39,237 bases of DNA from positions 1 through 39,237 of the forward strand of contig NZ_NPDD01000223.1 of the NCBI RefSeq assembly GCF_002272245.1. Reading direction: 5' to 3'. The stretch's first letter is position 1; each line of letters opens with the position of its first letter. A program made the translations under genes and the position numbers. Origin of the DNA: Bacillus sp. 7884-1. GTDB taxonomy: Bacteria > Bacillota > Bacilli > Bacillales > Cytobacillaceae. The notes under the pieces were generated by a model. The model was given only the letters and a program-made list of their open reading frames with translations. It was not told the origin of the DNA and ran no database searches. Below are positions 1 through 7,543 of this stretch, piece after piece.

Positions 1-39
1 ACAGCCGGCTTTTTCCTGTGTCTAAGTATATACAGTTCA

Positions 40-237
40 TTATTGCAGCTGTTGGTTTTCTTGTTCCACCTTACCCTCAACTGGGTTTGTTTCCATATAC
101 TCATATTCCCTTTCAAGGTCACTTAAAGTCCATTCATACAAATGTCGATCTTCTTTTTTAAACACACCAATTTTAAGCAGTTTATCAATAAGGTATTGCC
201 TTCTTTGCTGGACAGCGGTTCGAAGAATATTCTTCAT
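40..237 (-). CDS. FbpA-like small basic protein (Fur-regulated basic protein A family)
   Basis: This 65-aa protein begins MKNILRTAVQQRRQYLIDKL and continues with a KKEDRHLYEWTLSDLEREY stretch. That combination of a QRRQYLIDKLL helix and a 'DRxLYEWTLSxLExEY' segment is what I recall of the small FbpA family of bacilli. FbpA in B. subtilis is described as a helper of the iron-sparing small RNA FsrA; this role is family knowledge and is not shown here. The start is well supported: GGAGGTGAC sits about 5-8 nt before the ATG. The C-terminal tail is Gln/Glu-rich. I could not find a convincing Fur box in the 200 bases upstream, so iron regulation is unproven. The region 238-430 holds no other gene that I can support. 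Confidence 0.65.
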   Translation of the reverse strand: MKNILRTAVQQRRQYLIDKLLKIGVFKKEDRHLYEWTLSDLEREYEYMETNPVEGKVEQENQQLQ

Positions 238-430
238 ACCTTGTCACCTCCAGATTTTTTACTACTCCTGAGCTACCTATTCGATTTTAACCTCTTGCTT
301 ATTATGGCTGTGTCGATTTTTAGCATATTTACCTACTCTTAAAGCAAACTTCATCTTAACTTAATAAAAGAAAATAAACTGTATTTTTATTAATGGTCTA
401 CGGTATTAGAGGTTAGTAATTGTTCATACC

Positions 431-460
431 AAAAAGCCCACCTATAGTTATAGGTGGGCC
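431..460 (-). terminator. Rho-independent terminator after queE
   Basis: The arms GCCCACCTATA (436-446) and TATAGGTGGGC (449-459) form a perfect 11-bp stem. On the minus strand it is followed by a run of T (431-435). It lies 8 bases beyond the queE stop and closes the queCDE transcript. Confidence 0.9.
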
Positions 461-467
461 TTATCAT

Positions 468-1196
468 TTAAACACCGCGTTTATTACCCCAAAGCAGGGC
501 ATGTAATTGAGGAAGCACTCTAACATTGTTTAATTGATTGTCTACCACTACTTGATTAACTAGCCATTCGTATTTAAGGAGAAGCTTTTGTATTAGTTCT
601 TGATTATTAGGGTTTGTGATATCATCGTTTCCAACCGAAAGATAAAACGGAATGCCTTCGTATCTATTGTGAATCATTTTTGCATATTCTAGATCATCTT
701 CATCAAATATAACGACTTTTAAACTTACATTATTCTCAAACTGGTTTTCGTCTAGATTAATAAAAATTGAATCTAATATCTCAAGGTTTGTTTCCATCCT
801 TGAGCTTGGCGGTTTAGGTGATATGGTGAGTTCATCGATTTTTAAAAACCAATCCTGCCATTTGCTTCCCTGTGTTTCAATTCCAATAGTAATCTGCTTT
901 TCTTTTAACAAATCAATCAGTGAATCTAGATTTTTGAGTAATGCTGGATTTCCCCCAGAGATGGTTACAAAGGAGAAATTGTCCCCGCCAAGGGCTTTTA
1001 ATTCAGTCCAAATTTCTTCTGCAGTCATCTGCCTGATATCATCTCTGGCGCTGCCGTCCCATGTAAAGGCTGAATCACACCAGCTGCAGGAATAATCGCA
1101 GCCGGCGGTTCGAACAAACATCGTAACTTGGCCAACCACCATCCCCTCGCCTTGAATAGTCGGGCCAAAAATCTCAAAAATTGGAAGTTTACTCAT
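468..1196 (-). CDS. queE: 7-carboxy-7-deazaguanine synthase (radical SAM)
   Basis: QueE converts 6-carboxytetrahydropterin to 7-carboxy-7-deazaguanine in preQ1/queuosine synthesis, using a radical SAM [4Fe-4S] cluster. The cluster-binding Cys triad is visible as C33, C37 and C40 in GCDYSCSWCD, with the non-canonical CX3CX2C spacing. The N-terminus [16 protein letters not shown] and a later TISGGNPALL segment are also family features. I chose the ATG at 1196 (242 aa) over the longer frame open to 1256. It overlaps the end of queD by 8 bases, and the upstream extension would only repeat queD sequence in another frame. It is the last gene of a translationally coupled queC-queD-queE operon. Confidence 0.95.
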   Translation of the reverse strand: MSKLPIFEIFGPTIQGEGMVVGQVTMFVRTAGCDYSCSWCDSAFTWDGSARDDIRQMTAEEIWTELKALGGDNFSFVTISGGNPALLKNLDSLIDLLKEKQITIGIETQGSKWQDWFLKIDELTISPKPPSSRMETNLEILDSIFINLDENQFENNVSLKVVIFDEDDLEYAKMIHNRYEGIPFYLSVGNDDITNPNNQELIQKLLLKYEWLVNQVVVDNQLNNVRVLPQLHALLWGNKRGV

Positions 1197-1671
1197 TCTC
1201 CATCCACTCCCTTCTTGCTTCTGCATAGCTGGTAGGCGTTTCAAAAAGCCGGACAAATTCTACTCTAGCTCCGAGGAATTGATCCTTATTCTCCTCTTTG
1301 GCTAATGCTGCTTGCATTTTTTCATAAATCCAAACCACGATATTTTCAGCGGTTGTATTCATCGGAGGCAGTGTTTCATTTAGGTATCGATGATCCAGGT
1401 GAATCTCAATTTCATTTTTCCAAATTACCTTGATATCGCTAAAATCCATCATTAATCCTCTATCATCCACATAGCCGCTAATCCCGAAGACTACTTTATA
1501 GGTGTGGCCGTGCAGGTTCTTGCATTTTCCTTCATAGCAATGTAAGTGATGTGCGGCATCAAAAGTAAATTCCTTGCTTACCAATACACGTCTCGTATGA
1601 TACTTTAACTCCTTGCGCTGAATGTCTTCATCTATTTTCTGCAGTTTATCGACGATTCTAAATCCGTACAT
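1189..1671 (-). CDS. queD: 6-carboxy-5,6,7,8-tetrahydropterin synthase
   Basis: QueD makes 6-carboxytetrahydropterin from dihydroneopterin triphosphate, the first pathway-specific step of preQ1 synthesis after GTP cyclohydrolase. The 160-aa protein has the zinc-site histidines of the PTPS fold: AAHHLH around residue 40 and NLHGHTY at 52-58. The likely catalytic Cys (C50) comes just before the HGH. The ATG at 1671 is preferred because GGGAGGA lies 5-8 bases upstream; the frame stays open a few codons further, to 1686. It overlaps the end of queC by 14 bases and the start of queE by 8, so the three genes are probably translationally coupled. The N-terminal extension before the first zinc ligand is longer than in E. 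coli QueD. Confidence 0.95.
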   Translation of the reverse strand: MYGFRIVDKLQKIDEDIQRKELKYHTRRVLVSKEFTFDAAHHLHCYEGKCKNLHGHTYKVVFGISGYVDDRGLMMDFSDIKVIWKNEIEIHLDHRYLNETLPPMNTTAENIVVWIYEKMQAALAKEENKDQFLGARVEFVRLFETPTSYAEARREWMENE

Positions 1672-2329
1672 TTTTAGTCCTCCCAATTAGAAAATCATCG
1701 AGTCCTCGTTTTCTTAACACACAGGCTGGACATTCCCCACAGCCGTCAGAAATAACGCCATTGTAACAGGTTAACGTATTCTCCCGTACGTATTCAAACG
1801 CATTTAATTCATCCGCTAATTCCCATGTTTCCGCTTTATTCAGCCACATTAATGGAGTGTGAATAACAAAGTTATCATCCATGGATAGATTCAAGGTAAC
1901 ATTAAGTGATTTGATAAAAATATCACGGCAATCAGGGTAGCCGCTGAAATCTGTTTCGCAAACACCTGTCACTAAATGCTTGGCACCAACCTGACGAGCT
2001 AACACTCCGGCAAAGGTAAGGAACAAAAGGTTTCTTCCTGGCACAAACGTTGAAGGAAGTTCACCATCTTCTCCGTCTTTTACTTCAATATCAGAGCGTG
2101 TTAACGCATTGGGTGCGAGCTGATTCAATAAAGACATATCTAATATATGGTGTCTTACACCTAGTTCATTGGCTATATTTTTGGCACATTCAATTTCTAA
2201 ACTATGCCGTTGATTGTAATCGAATGTGACTGCCTCCACCTCTTTAAATTGTTGTAACGCCCAAAATAAACAAGTAGTGCTGTCTTGCCCGCCGCTAAAT
2301 ACGACAATGGCTTTTTCATCTTTTAACAT
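1658..2329 (-). CDS. queC: 7-cyano-7-deazaguanine synthase
   Basis: QueC is the ATP-dependent amidotransferase-like enzyme that turns 7-carboxy-7-deazaguanine into preQ0. Residues 12-17 form the PP-loop motif SGGQDS that binds ATP. The C-terminus carries the zinc-binding Cys cluster CX8CX2CX2C ([16 protein letters not shown]). I chose the ATG at 2329 (223 aa), with AAGGAG about 10 bases upstream. The open frame extends to 2389, but that part runs into the riboswitch terminator. It is the first gene of queCDE and the gene directly behind the minus-strand preQ1 riboswitch. Confidence 0.95.
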   Translation of the reverse strand: MLKDEKAIVVFSGGQDSTTCLFWALQQFKEVEAVTFDYNQRHSLEIECAKNIANELGVRHHILDMSLLNQLAPNALTRSDIEVKDGEDGELPSTFVPGRNLLFLTFAGVLARQVGAKHLVTGVCETDFSGYPDCRDIFIKSLNVTLNLSMDDNFVIHTPLMWLNKAETWELADELNAFEYVRENTLTCYNGVISDGCGECPACVLRKRGLDDFLIGRTKNVRI

Positions 2330-2351
2330 GTTAGGAAACTCCTTCCAAAAT

Positions 2352-2386
2352 AGAAAAAGCCGTACCCCAAGATAGAAGTACAGCTT
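2352..2386 (-). terminator. Riboswitch-controlled terminator before queC
   Basis: The arms AAGCCGTAC (2357-2365) and GTACAGCTT (2378-2386) form a stem with one G-U pair. The minus-strand T run (2352-2358) follows. It lies directly 3' of the preQ1 aptamer, so it is the likely expression platform: ligand binding should favour termination. Confidence 0.85.
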
Positions 2387-2390
2387 CATC

Positions 2391-2423
2391 TTAGTTTTTT
2401 TAACGAGGGGGGCTAGAACCTCT
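2391..2423 (-). promoter_or_regulatory. preQ1-I riboswitch controlling queCDE
   Basis: Read on the minus strand, the segment is AGAGGTTCTAGC, then CCCTC, then an A-rich tail ending ACTAAG. This matches the class I preQ1 aptamer: P1 from GAGG/CCTC, a conserved UUCUAGC in loop 1, and an A-rich tail ending in ACUAA that folds back as a pseudoknot. It sits 62 bases upstream of queC and is followed at once by an intrinsic terminator. Feedback by preQ1 on its own synthesis genes is the established role. Confidence 0.9.
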
Positions 2424-2486
2424 ATTGGTTTATACTGTTAGTATAATACCATAAAAAAAATAAAAAAAGGAACCATAATTTTTTAT

Positions 2487-2515
2487 TTGACGTTTTTGCT
2501 GATGTCCTTTATCAT
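2487..2515 (+). promoter_or_regulatory. Sigma-A type promoter for queF leader
   Basis: TTGACG (2487-2492) and TATCAT (2510-2515) are separated by 17 bases. This promoter would start transcription about 25 nt before the plus-strand preQ1 aptamer. Confidence 0.7.
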
Positions 2516-2546
2516 ATGGAGAAGATAATACCCGTACTTACACGGG

Positions 2547-2583
2547 AGAGGTTCATAGCTGATACCCTCTATAAAAAACTATG
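2547..2583 (+). promoter_or_regulatory. preQ1-I riboswitch controlling queF
   Basis: AGAGGTTCATAGC (2547-2559), CCCTCT (2565-2570) and ATAAAAAACTA (2571-2581) give the class I preQ1 aptamer layout on the plus strand. A small hairpin CCCGT/ACGGG precedes it (2531-2545). A terminator follows at 2599. It is a second, independent copy facing away from the queCDE switch. Confidence 0.88.
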
Positions 2584-2598
2584 GATACATGACTCTAT

Positions 2599-2634
2599 GC
2601 CATGTCCATACCGGACGTGGCTTTTTGTTTTTTT
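2599..2634 (+). terminator. Riboswitch-controlled terminator before queF
   Basis: GCCATGTCC (2599-2607) pairs with GGACGTGGC (2613-2621) and is followed by a T-rich tract (2622-2634). It is placed as the expression platform of the plus-strand preQ1 switch, about 80 bases before the queF start. Confidence 0.88.
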
Positions 2635-2716
2635 ATCCTTGTGGTTTGCTGTAGTTGATGCTGGGACTCTCCTTCTAAAAAAGTGTTGGGATACATTTTG
2701 ACTTGGAGGTTTTTTT

Positions 2717-3217
2717 ATGTCTGGCCGTAGCCATGAAGAAGGATTAAAGGATTTAACACTATTAGGTAATCAAAATACACAATACTCATTTGAGTATGCG
2801 CCAGAGGTTTTGGAGGCGGTCGATAATCTTCATCCAGAGCGTGATTATTTCGTAAAATTTAATTGTCCTGAATTTACTAGTCTTTGCCCGCTTACGCATC
2901 AGCCCGATTTTGCAACGATGTATATTTCATACATCCCGAATCAAAAAATTGTTGAGAGTAAATCTCTTAAACTCTATTTATTCAGCTTCAGAAATCATGG
3001 TGATTTCCATGAGGATTGCGTCAATATTATCATGAACGATTTAATCAAGCTTTTAGATCCTAGATATATTGAGGTTTGGGGAAAATTCACTCCACGTGGT
3101 GGTATTTCCATTGATCCATGGTGTAACTACGGGAAACCAGGTACCAAGTTCGAAGAAATGGCGACTTTCCGGTTGATGAACCATGACCTGTATCCAGAAA
3201 AAGTAGATAATCGATAA
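2717..3217 (+). CDS. queF: NADPH-dependent preQ0 reductase
   Basis: QueF reduces the nitrile of preQ0 to the amine of preQ1. The 166-aa length matches the unimodular Bacillus type. The catalytic region [11 protein letters not shown]...QPDF gives the thioimide-forming Cys (C57) and the nearby acid (D64). The segment [21 protein letters not shown] contains the QueF NADPH-binding motif. A GGAGG at 2705-2709 supports the ATG. It is transcribed away from queCDE behind its own preQ1 riboswitch, whereas B. subtilis has all four genes in one queCDEF operon. No clear strong terminator follows; an AT-rich imperfect hairpin (ACTATTT...AAATAGT, about 3225-3250) is a weak candidate. Confidence 0.95.
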   Translation: MSGRSHEEGLKDLTLLGNQNTQYSFEYAPEVLEAVDNLHPERDYFVKFNCPEFTSLCPLTHQPDFATMYISYIPNQKIVESKSLKLYLFSFRNHGDFHEDCVNIIMNDLIKLLDPRYIEVWGKFTPRGGISIDPWCNYGKPGTKFEEMATFRLMNHDLYPEKVDNR

Positions 3218-3326
3218 TTGAAAACTATTTTTAATAAAAATTAAATAGTCCTGTAAACCTTTAACATTTTTCATATGATACATTGAGTTTAGTAATTACT
3301 AGACAAATGAAGAATGAGTTGATCCT

Positions 3327-3857
3327 ATGTTGAATGTTAAAGAGGTTACTGATCAGCTTAGGGCTGAGGGGATTACGGACAGTGAACAGGTTGTCATCCG
3401 TTGGATTCTCGATGGGAAAATCAAGGCAAGAAGAACCAAGCATCTTAATCTAGAATACTCAATAAATCCTGTTGATTTAGCGTCTTTTATTTTGGAAAAG
3501 AAGATTGAGTTCAAAACGAAGAAATTTGGGATAGATTTTCACCATTGGGAAAAAACGTTCCACGAGAATCAAAAATTCAAAGAAGAAATTGAACAGTTAA
3601 AAACCTCGATTCGGATTGAACAAGCAAAAAATAGGTCATTAAAAAGAATGCTAAAAGCTGAGTATGCTCTTTCAGACTCTCCACCTTTGACCCTTACCTC
3701 CTTATTGGGTTTAGAACCTGGGGCTGATATGGAGGCAATCAAGAAGGAATACAAGAAAATATTAAAGGCGCTCCATCCTGATAGAGGCGGCGACGAACGA
3801 CTATTTAAAGTGTTTTATGATCACTATGAAAAGGTAAAGGATCCAGCAAAAAGCTGA
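3327..3857 (+). CDS. J-domain protein with N-terminal DNA-binding-like segment
   Basis: I do not recognise a named ortholog for this 176-aa protein. The C-terminal third reads as a J-domain fragment: a helix SLLGLEPGADMEAIKKEYKK, then the diagnostic HPD loop in LKALHPDRGGDERLF, then a short last helix. J domains stimulate Hsp70 (DnaK) ATPase through HPD. Residues 1-40 (MLNVKEVTDQLRAEGITDSE, then VIRWILDGKIKAR) resemble the excisionase/MerR-like helix-turn-helix that begins with 'xxVKEVAxxL', followed by a 'G(K)IKAR' recognition-like end. A charged coiled-coil-like stretch lies between (about 75-110). The RBS is weak. The gene is followed by its own terminator and stands alone between queF and an OsmC gene on the other strand. 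Confidence 0.7.
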   Translation: MLNVKEVTDQLRAEGITDSEQVVIRWILDGKIKARRTKHLNLEYSINPVDLASFILEKKIEFKTKKFGIDFHHWEKTFHENQKFKEEIEQLKTSIRIEQAKNRSLKRMLKAEYALSDSPPLTLTSLLGLEPGADMEAIKKEYKKILKALHPDRGGDERLFKVFYDHYEKVKDPAKS

Positions 3858-3870
3858 ATCCTTTTTGTTT
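3837..3870 (+). terminator. Terminator overlapping end of the J-domain gene
   Basis: AAGGATCCAGC (3837-3847) pairs imperfectly with GCTGAATCCTT (3853-3863), followed by a T-rich tail. The TGA stop codon of the J-domain gene lies inside the right arm. Confidence 0.8.
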
Positions 3871-4296
3871 TTATAAAACTTGGTTGCCTTTTATTCCGTT
3901 AATCGAATAGCTTGCTACTATGTTTGTACTTAAGGAGTGAGATACTGAGCAATATTTATCTTTTGATAATTGAATCGCGCGTACTACCTTATCTTCTGGC
4001 AGATCGCCTTCTACTAAGTAATGAATATGAAAATCAGTAAATTTCTTTGGTTCGGAGTCTGCCCGCATCCCTTCTACTTCCATTGCAAATCCCGTCAACT
4101 CTAATCGCATTTTTTTCAAAATCATCACGATATCGATGCCTGTACAGCCTGCAAGTGAGTATAGGAGAAGCTCAGTTGGCCTGGGGCCGCTATTTTGACC
4201 GCCAACTTCTGGTGCCGCGTCCATCCTTAAATCATGCCCTGAAGGCGTCTTTCCGGTAAAGGCCATTTCTCCTGTCCAGTAAATAGTTGATTTCAT
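3871..4296 (-). CDS. OsmC-family protein (peroxiredoxin-like)
   Basis: A 141-aa protein of the OsmC/Ohr superfamily. The two family cysteines are present: one in LYSLAGCTGIDI after the GPRPTELLL segment, and one in KDKYCSVSHSL. In Ohr/OsmC enzymes these two reduce organic hydroperoxides. The segment GQNSGPRPTELLL and the YHFA-like spacing place it with the YhfA/YlxX-like subgroup of unknown substrate rather than with Ohr. The ATG has GGAAGGGA about 9 bases upstream. It is a single gene, convergent with the J-domain gene; the terminator at 4342-4380 separates it from the upstream ssu cluster. Confidence 0.85.
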   Translation of the reverse strand: MKSTIYWTGEMAFTGKTPSGHDLRMDAAPEVGGQNSGPRPTELLLYSLAGCTGIDIVMILKKMRLELTGFAMEVEGMRADSEPKKFTDFHIHYLVEGDLPEDKVVRAIQLSKDKYCSVSHSLSTNIVASYSINGIKGNQVL

Positions 4297-4341
4297 TTCT
4301 ATCGTCCCTTCCTTTATGTAAATTCATCCTTATTTTACCTT

Positions 4342-4380
4342 AAAAAAAGGTTTTGAACTCCTATTTGAGTCCAAAACCTT
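4342..4380 (-). terminator. Terminator after ssuA
   Basis: AAGGTTTTG (4347-4355) pairs with CAAAACCTT (4372-4380), with extra pairing GACTC/GAACTC nearer the loop. A minus-strand T run (4342-4348) follows. It ends the ssuBCA transcript six bases after the ssuA stop. Confidence 0.85.
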
Positions 4381-4386
4381 CTATTA

Positions 4387-5382
4387 TTACTTAAGTAAGG
4401 ACAAGTCGATTAGACCTTTAATATCACTACTTGGAATATATCCAGCTTCTTTACTGATATCTGCCATTTCCTGAATTACCTTTTCATTTACATCTGTTGT
4501 CACCGCTAAACGAGAGAATGCTGCATCCACTTCCTCTTTGTTTAACTCTTTACCAGTTAGATCCTTTAGATGCTTGATGACAATTTCTTTACTTTCATCT
4601 GAATTGTCCTGAATGAATTTTACCGCTTTTTTGTGAGCATCTAAATACTGCTTAGATAAGTCTTTGTTTTTCAAAAAGTCTGTTCTAGCTGCTACTACTG
4701 TATTTGTTGATTCCTTGCCCCATGCGAACTCATCCCAGTCTAGAAGTAACTTTCCATTTGCTTGGTTTTCAAGTACATATCCCCAAGGCTCTTGTGTCGC
4801 TGCCGCGTCAACTTGTTTTTGAATGAATAGAGAAGCTGTATCAGCTGGTGCTGCAGCGAATAAATCTACAGTACCTCCACTTGTTTTCGCTTTTAACTCT
4901 GCCTCTTTTAACGCTTTTCGGAGCATAACATCCTGCGTGCTTCCAATAACCGGAATTGCCACTTTTTTACCATCTAAATCAGCTACTTTTTCAACACCGC
5001 TTCCTTCTGCTGCAACAAGAACAGCCCCGCCATTTACTGCACCAGAAATCAGGTGATATTCCTTGTTTTTTACATAAAAGTTAAGTAATGGACCAGGTCC
5101 TACTGTACCAACGTCAATTGCTTTTGTTGCCATTGCTTCCATAAATAGTCCGCCGTTTGCAACTGTTTTTGTTTCAATCGTTACATCCTTACCGAAAGCT
5201 TCTTCAAAATACCCTTTTTCAAGCGCAACTATCGTTGCGATATGTGTTAAGTTTGGAAAATACCCGATCTTAACGTTTTTCACCTCTCCGCCTTCGCTTT
5301 CATTGGAAGATTGAGCACATCCACTAAGTAATCCAATAAACAAAATGGTGATAAATAGGTAAAGCATAGATTTTTTAAACAT
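4387..5382 (-). CDS. ssuA: ABC transporter substrate-binding lipoprotein, SsuA/NrtA type
   Basis: A 331-aa extracytoplasmic binding protein. It has a lipoprotein signal peptide ending LLSGC with the lipidated Cys at residue 22. The mature protein starts with KNVKIGYFPNLTHIATIVAL, typical of the NMT1/SsuA fold that binds sulfonates, taurine or nitrate. The GTVGPGPLLNFYV and AAATQEPWGYVLE segments also fit. It is last in ssuB-ssuC-ssuA. Assignment to aliphatic sulfonates rests on family resemblance and on the neighbouring sulfur genes; taurine or another sulfonate, or a thiamine precursor, remains possible. No SsuD monooxygenase gene follows, unlike the B. subtilis ssuBACD operon, so desulfonation must be encoded elsewhere if this is the substrate. 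Confidence 0.8.
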   Translation of the reverse strand: MFKKSMLYLFITILFIGLLSGCAQSSNESEGGEVKNVKIGYFPNLTHIATIVALEKGYFEEAFGKDVTIETKTVANGGLFMEAMATKAIDVGTVGPGPLLNFYVKNKEYHLISGAVNGGAVLVAAEGSGVEKVADLDGKKVAIPVIGSTQDVMLRKALKEAELKAKTSGGTVDLFAAAPADTASLFIQKQVDAAATQEPWGYVLENQANGKLLLDWDEFAWGKESTNTVVAARTDFLKNKDLSKQYLDAHKKAVKFIQDNSDESKEIVIKHLKDLTGKELNKEEVDAAFSRLAVTTDVNEKVIQEMADISKEAGYIPSSDIKGLIDLSLLK

Positions 5383-5414
5383 GATTTTTCTCTCCTGGCT
5401 CTATAATTTTTTTA

Positions 5415-6176
5415 TTAAGCTCTTTTTCGAATACCCCATTTTACTTCTACATTGCGTTCTAGTCGTGAAAAAACAACATTATCGACTATGGTCCCGATAA
5501 TTGCAATAATTATCATGACAGAAATAACTAAATCCATTTGACCGAGTGAACGACCCATTTCAAGCAGTTGTCCAAGGCCGCCACCGCCCCCAAGAAGTTC
5601 ACCGGCCATTAAGGCACGCCATGAAAATGCCCAAGCAATTCGAAGTCCCGAAATGATTTGCGGTACAGATGCTGGAAGAATGACAGTCCGGAGGAAATGA
5701 AATCCACTTGAACCATATACCTTAGCAACACGCTGATAAAGCTGAGGTACATTTTTAAACCCGCTTGTTGCATTCACCGTCATGGTCCATGTCGCACCGA
5801 TAGTTACAATAAACAAAATGGAAAAATCATTTAACCCAAACCAGATGATCGCTAATGGAAACCAGACAATACTTGGAATTGATTGGAGCGCAGTAACGAC
5901 AAATCCAAGTGTATCTTCGACGAGTTTATAACGCCAGATGAAGTACCCTAATATCAATCCGACAATAATAGCAATCGTAAAGCCGAGTAATATCCGTCCT
6001 ATACTTTTACCGATTGCTAATGTGATTTGACCACTGAGTAAGCCGTTAAAAAGGGTTTCCAATACCTGACTAAGGCTGGGAAACATAAAATCGGGAAGGC
6101 TGGAAAATCTAGATGTGACTTCCCATATCACCGCTATCACCGCGATGAAGATGATCCGTCTTAAAGCTGTAGTCAT
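5415..6176 (-). CDS. ssuC: ABC transporter permease, SsuC type
   Basis: A 253-aa inner-membrane permease with about six hydrophobic segments. The cytoplasmic EAA-type loop is visible as YGSSGFHFLRTVILPASVPQIISGLRIA, shown here by its key residues G and LP. The family pattern is BPD_transp_1 of the nitrate/sulfonate/taurine group. The start is at an ATG 9 bases after AAGGAGG, inside ssuB, so the two genes overlap by 68 bases; a GTG one codon earlier is also possible. The overlap is longer than usual, but the strong RBS within ssuB supports it. It pairs with SsuB (ATPase) and SsuA (receptor). Confidence 0.85.
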   Translation of the reverse strand: MTTALRRIIFIAVIAVIWEVTSRFSSLPDFMFPSLSQVLETLFNGLLSGQITLAIGKSIGRILLGFTIAIIVGLILGYFIWRYKLVEDTLGFVVTALQSIPSIVWFPLAIIWFGLNDFSILFIVTIGATWTMTVNATSGFKNVPQLYQRVAKVYGSSGFHFLRTVILPASVPQIISGLRIAWAFSWRALMAGELLGGGGGLGQLLEMGRSLGQMDLVISVMIIIAIIGTIVDNVVFSRLERNVEVKWGIRKRA

Positions 6177-6951
6177 CACCCATTTCCTCCTTCAATACTT
6201 TTTCGATTTCATCTTGTAAAATAGATAAAATTCGCTGTTCTGTATTTAATGTAACACTGTCCGGTGTTACTCCATCCTTCATCGTTGGCACGGGAATGAT
6301 TTCTTTAATCCTGCCTGGACGAGTGGCAAACACGACCACTTCCTCTGAGAGGAGTACCGCTTCTCTGATATTGTGAGTGATAAAAAAGATGGTTACTTTT
6401 GTCTTTCTCCAAATTTCAAGCAGTTCTTTATGCAGCACCATTCTTGTTTGTTCATCCAATGCTGAGAAAGGCTCATCCATTAACAAGATGTCAGGCTCCA
6501 TTACTAACGCTCTTGCGATTGAAACCCGCTGCTTCATTCCACCAGATAATTCGTGAGGATATGAATTTACATAGCGGCTGAGGTGAACCATTTTTAAGAC
6601 ATCAAGTGCCTTTCTCTTCGCCTCTTCTTTAGGCATTTTTTTAAGATTTAAACCATAGGTTACATTTTCTAATACGGTCAGCCACGGAAACAAACCTGCT
6701 TCTTGGAAAACTACTACTCTTTCTGGTCCAGGTTTTGATACTAAGTTCCCATCGACGCGGATTTCGCCGCTATCAGCTTTGTCGAGTCCAGCAACTAGGT
6801 AAAGCAGCGTAGACTTCCCACAACCTGATGGTCCCACAATCGAAACAAAACTGCCTTTTTTAACATTTAAAATTATCCCATCAAGAACTTTCACGTTTTC
6901 TTTTCTATCATTTATAAAGCTTTTTTCGATAGAATCTATCGTTAAATACAT
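6109..6951 (-). CDS. ssuB: ABC transporter ATP-binding protein, SsuB type
   Basis: A 280-aa ATPase with Walker A GPSGCGKST (residues 40-48), Q-loop region VVFQEAGLFPW, ABC signature LSGGMKQR, Walker B ILLMDEP and an H-loop ITHNIREA. These features mark the NrtD/SsuB/TauB subfamily. GAGGTGAC precedes the ATG by about 5 bases. It is first in the operon and lies downstream of a near-consensus promoter. The last about 23 residues (after EEMGDDYSFK) overlap the ssuC start and are probably a family-variable tail. It powers import with SsuC and SsuA. Confidence 0.9.
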   Translation of the reverse strand: MYLTIDSIEKSFINDRKENVKVLDGIILNVKKGSFVSIVGPSGCGKSTLLYLVAGLDKADSGEIRVDGNLVSKPGPERVVVFQEAGLFPWLTVLENVTYGLNLKKMPKEEAKRKALDVLKMVHLSRYVNSYPHELSGGMKQRVSIARALVMEPDILLMDEPFSALDEQTRMVLHKELLEIWRKTKVTIFFITHNIREAVLLSEEVVVFATRPGRIKEIIPVPTMKDGVTPDSVTLNTEQRILSILQDEIEKVLKEEMGDDYSFKTDHLHRGDSGDMGSHI

Positions 6952-6995
6952 TTAATGTCACCTCTTTTTCAATTCCTAGTAAATCTATTGGTTTT

Positions 6996-7023
6996 ATTAT
7001 ATTACAAACAATAGGTAAGTCAA
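6996..7023 (-). promoter_or_regulatory. Promoter of ssuBCA with inverted repeat
   Basis: On the minus strand TTGACT (7018-7023) and TATAAT (6996-7001) are 16 bases apart. CTATTG (6985-6990) and CAATAG (7009-7014) form an inverted repeat spanning the -10 box. This may be an operator for a sulfur regulator; which one cannot be read from sequence. Confidence 0.75.
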
Positions 7024-7098
7024 CTATTATTCTATTATTCTGCAAAATTTTATGTACCTCTTTTTGTATTTACTGAATATTTAAATATTTTTCTACAA

Positions 7099-7237
7099 AT
7101 GACTAACAAGGCAGATGGATTCCCGTCGTTATTTGCAGGAACTTTACTATTTCTAAAAGAATCTGGTGATTCATGTAGATAAGTTTATTACAGTTCATGC
7201 AGGAGAAACTCATACGTTTCTAAAATTAATAAAGTAG
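7099..7237 (+). other. Possible degraded reading frame in a gene-free stretch
   Basis: The gap 6952-7281 has no intact gene. It holds the ssu promoter and a possible remnant. One frame reads MTNKADGFPSLFAGTLLFLK and ends at TAA 7180. A second frame (7175-7237) continues VDKFITVHAGETHTFLKLIK before TAG. Joined by a one-base shift they would make one about 46-residue protein. There is no RBS and I recognise no family, so this may be chance. Confidence 0.2.
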
Positions 7238-7281
7238 ACGAAAAGCAAGTCTAATGATTAAGTTGAAAGGTGGTCATTGCC

Positions 7282-7467
7282 ATGAGCCAAGATATTACCC
7301 TACAACAAATTGCAGAAGGTGTACCAAAGACACTATTAAATGCGTCCGATAGAGACATTGAAGGATTCCAAAAAATCATCGAAGAAACAATTAAATTAAG
7401 AGAAGCACATAGAAATCTGCAGAAAATGGTAAAAAGCTTCTCTACTTCTACGATTCAGCGAACGTAA
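7282..7467 (+). CDS. Small hypothetical protein, 61 aa, helical
   Basis: I do not recognise this protein. AAAGGTGG lies 9-10 bases before the ATG at 7282, which is preferred over the GTG at 7270. The sequence (MSQDITLQQIAEGVPKTLLN, then a charged helix rich in E, K and I) is predicted cytosolic and largely alpha-helical, with no membrane segment and no cysteine. It stands alone; the hairpin downstream has its T run on the other strand and so belongs to the Spo0E-like gene. Coding potential is supported by the RBS and a coherent amphipathic composition only. Confidence 0.6.
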   Translation: MSQDITLQQIAEGVPKTLLNASDRDIEGFQKIIEETIKLREAHRNLQKMVKSFSTSTIQRT

Positions 7468-7475
7468 ATATTTTT

Positions 7476-7515
7476 GAAAAAAAAAAGACCCACCCTTGTC
7501 AAAGGGGGTGGGTCT
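7476..7515 (-). terminator. Terminator after the Spo0E-like gene
   Basis: AGACCCACCC (7486-7495) and GGGTGGGTCT (7506-7515) form a 10-bp perfect stem. The minus strand then has an uninterrupted T run (7477-7486). On the plus strand there is no T run, so this terminator serves the minus-strand gene. Confidence 0.9.
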
Positions 7516-7543
7516 ATACATACCTTATAGAGAATTTCATTCA

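Noticed and set aside
238..430. Fur box for the FbpA-like gene
   Set aside because: No stretch approaching the GATAATGATTATCATTATC pattern was found.
2516..2701. 61-codon plus-strand open frame before queF
   Set aside because: It covers the preQ1 aptamer and terminator exactly and has no RBS; the leader RNA explains the sequence.
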